A stretch of DNA of 64,000 nt from NCBI GenBank assembly GCA_002471275.1, contig DKPQ01000025.1:204075-268074 (forward strand), written 5' to 3'. The notes beneath the pieces were generated by a model. That model did no database searches. It had not been told where the DNA came from and was given only the letters and a program-made list of their open reading frames with translations. Every line of letters begins with the position of its first letter. Position 1 is the stretch's first letter. The DNA comes from Flammeovirgaceae bacterium UBA7330. Lineage in GTDB: Bacteria > Bacteroidota > Bacteroidia > Cytophagales > Cyclobacteriaceae. Shown piece by piece: positions 63,751 to 64,000 of the stretch. A program made the translations under genes and the position numbers.

Positions 63751-63986
63751 GGCTCCTAACAGACGCTCATCCGCCATGTGTCATAGTGCTTTCTGAAAGT
63801 GTATCGGAACTCGCCCACGGAAGTGCACCTTCTGAAACTTCATCGCTTTTAGATACTTCTGTGGTTCTGGCTTTTACTTGTGGAACGCAGTGCCTTGTAG
63901 TTACCGTTGTGCTTCTGGTGCACTTCCGCTACTTTTATGCTTTCTACCAGCTCCGGACACACGGCGGATAGCTGGTCGTTACCAGC
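63751..63986. repeat. attC-like fold-back 2
   Basis: Outer boxes: GGCTCCTAAC (63751-63760) and GTTACCAGC (63978-63986). Inner boxes: ATCCGCCATGTGTC (63769-63782) against GACACACGGCGGAT (63956-63969), 13 of 14 pairs. A further perfect 12-bp stem pairs CGGAAGTGCACC (63818-63829) with GGTGCACTTCCG (63917-63928). From R''-like to R'-like box it measures 231 bp, against 230 in fold-back 1. The right end also contains the small hairpin GCTGGT-CGTT-ACCAGC at 63971-63986. A possible third cassette begins at 63979 and shows an ATG at 63988. Confidence 0.6.
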
Positions 63987-64000
63987 AATGACTTGTGCTA

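Larger units (their letters stand above)
62415..63978 (+). mobile_element. Candidate gene cassette 2
   Basis: The unit opens with TTAGGAGCC after the junction G at 62414 and closes at the junction G at 63978. Its fold-back begins GGCTCCTAAC (63751-63760), exactly complementary to GTTAGGAGCC at 62414-62423. It carries two genes without known function and starts right where cassette 1 ends, so the two form a head-to-tail array. Confidence 0.6.

Noticed and set aside
62414..63760. Insertion sequence or MITE bounded by 10-bp inverted repeats
   Set aside because: No transposase, no target-site duplication at the edges, and the neighbouring unit shows the same layout with a different repeat sequence, which fits cassettes better.
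63786..63971. Open frame of 61 codons inside the second fold-back
   Set aside because: It lies wholly within paired inverted-repeat DNA, has no family resemblance, and its frame follows from the repeat composition.
1..64000. tRNA, rRNA, riboswitches and prophage genes
   Set aside because: None recognised by eye; a tRNAscan-SE and Rfam search would be needed to exclude small RNA genes. No capsid, portal or terminase gene accompanies the recombinase.

Overview
The window looks like chromosomal DNA of a Bacteroidota bacterium, most likely a marine-type member of Cytophagales (inference from gene content only). The signs are two parts of the type IX secretion system (PorU, PorT), a 1.7-kresidue secreted protein with a type A sorting tail, several Bacteroidota-only families (DUF6588, DUF5606, DUF2911, TolB-like beta-barrel protein), menaquinone synthesis (UbiE/MenG), start sites with little Shine-Dalgarno signal, and a few TAnnTTTG -7 boxes. 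No rRNA, tRNA, CRISPR or classical insertion sequence was recognised by eye, and no gene-free stretch exceeds 300 bp.

Layout. 1-8950: 3'-truncated porU, pssA and a metallo-beta-lactamase-fold hydrolase on the minus strand, then a plus-strand operon of an FAD oxidoreductase, a large TolB-like outer membrane protein and yicC. 8955-17135: DUF2911, a lipid A-type acyltransferase, a MazG-like operon, and the methylmalonyl-CoA pathway (meaB, mce, mutA, mutB). 17256-25800: an outer membrane protein with an apparent ATT start, a TPR histidine kinase with a LytTR regulator, and the giant T9SS substrate. 25906-36570: bestrophin with carbonic anhydrase, gcvT, exonuclease III, AlkD, a PAS histidine kinase, SOD, TadA and hypothetical genes. 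36647-50080: aspS, GDPD, a BNR/ThuA/Gfo-Idh sugar-related group, a glycosyltransferase, AlkB monooxygenase with two tandem diheme cytochromes, and a saccharopine dehydrogenase-like enzyme. 50114-59853: a ubiE-porT-SDR operon, engB, DoxX, fructosamine kinase, LMW phosphatase, DUF6588, KDO transferase and rsgA.

60271-64000 is different in kind and is the main finding. A Xer-like tyrosine recombinase is preceded by a dense palindrome cluster and followed by a 24-bp palindrome and then by what reads as an integron-type gene cassette array. Two consecutive AT-rich units each carry two small genes of unknown function. Each unit begins with GTT plus seven variable bases and ends with the exact 10-base complement of its own beginning, which opens an attC-like fold-back. 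The two fold-backs are 230 and 231 bp between R-type boxes, have unrelated sequences but the same architecture, and are longer than classical attC sites. The recombinase lacks the extra segment before box II that defines IntI. This suggests a cassette-capture system run by a non-IntI recombinase, and the array continues past the right edge of the window.
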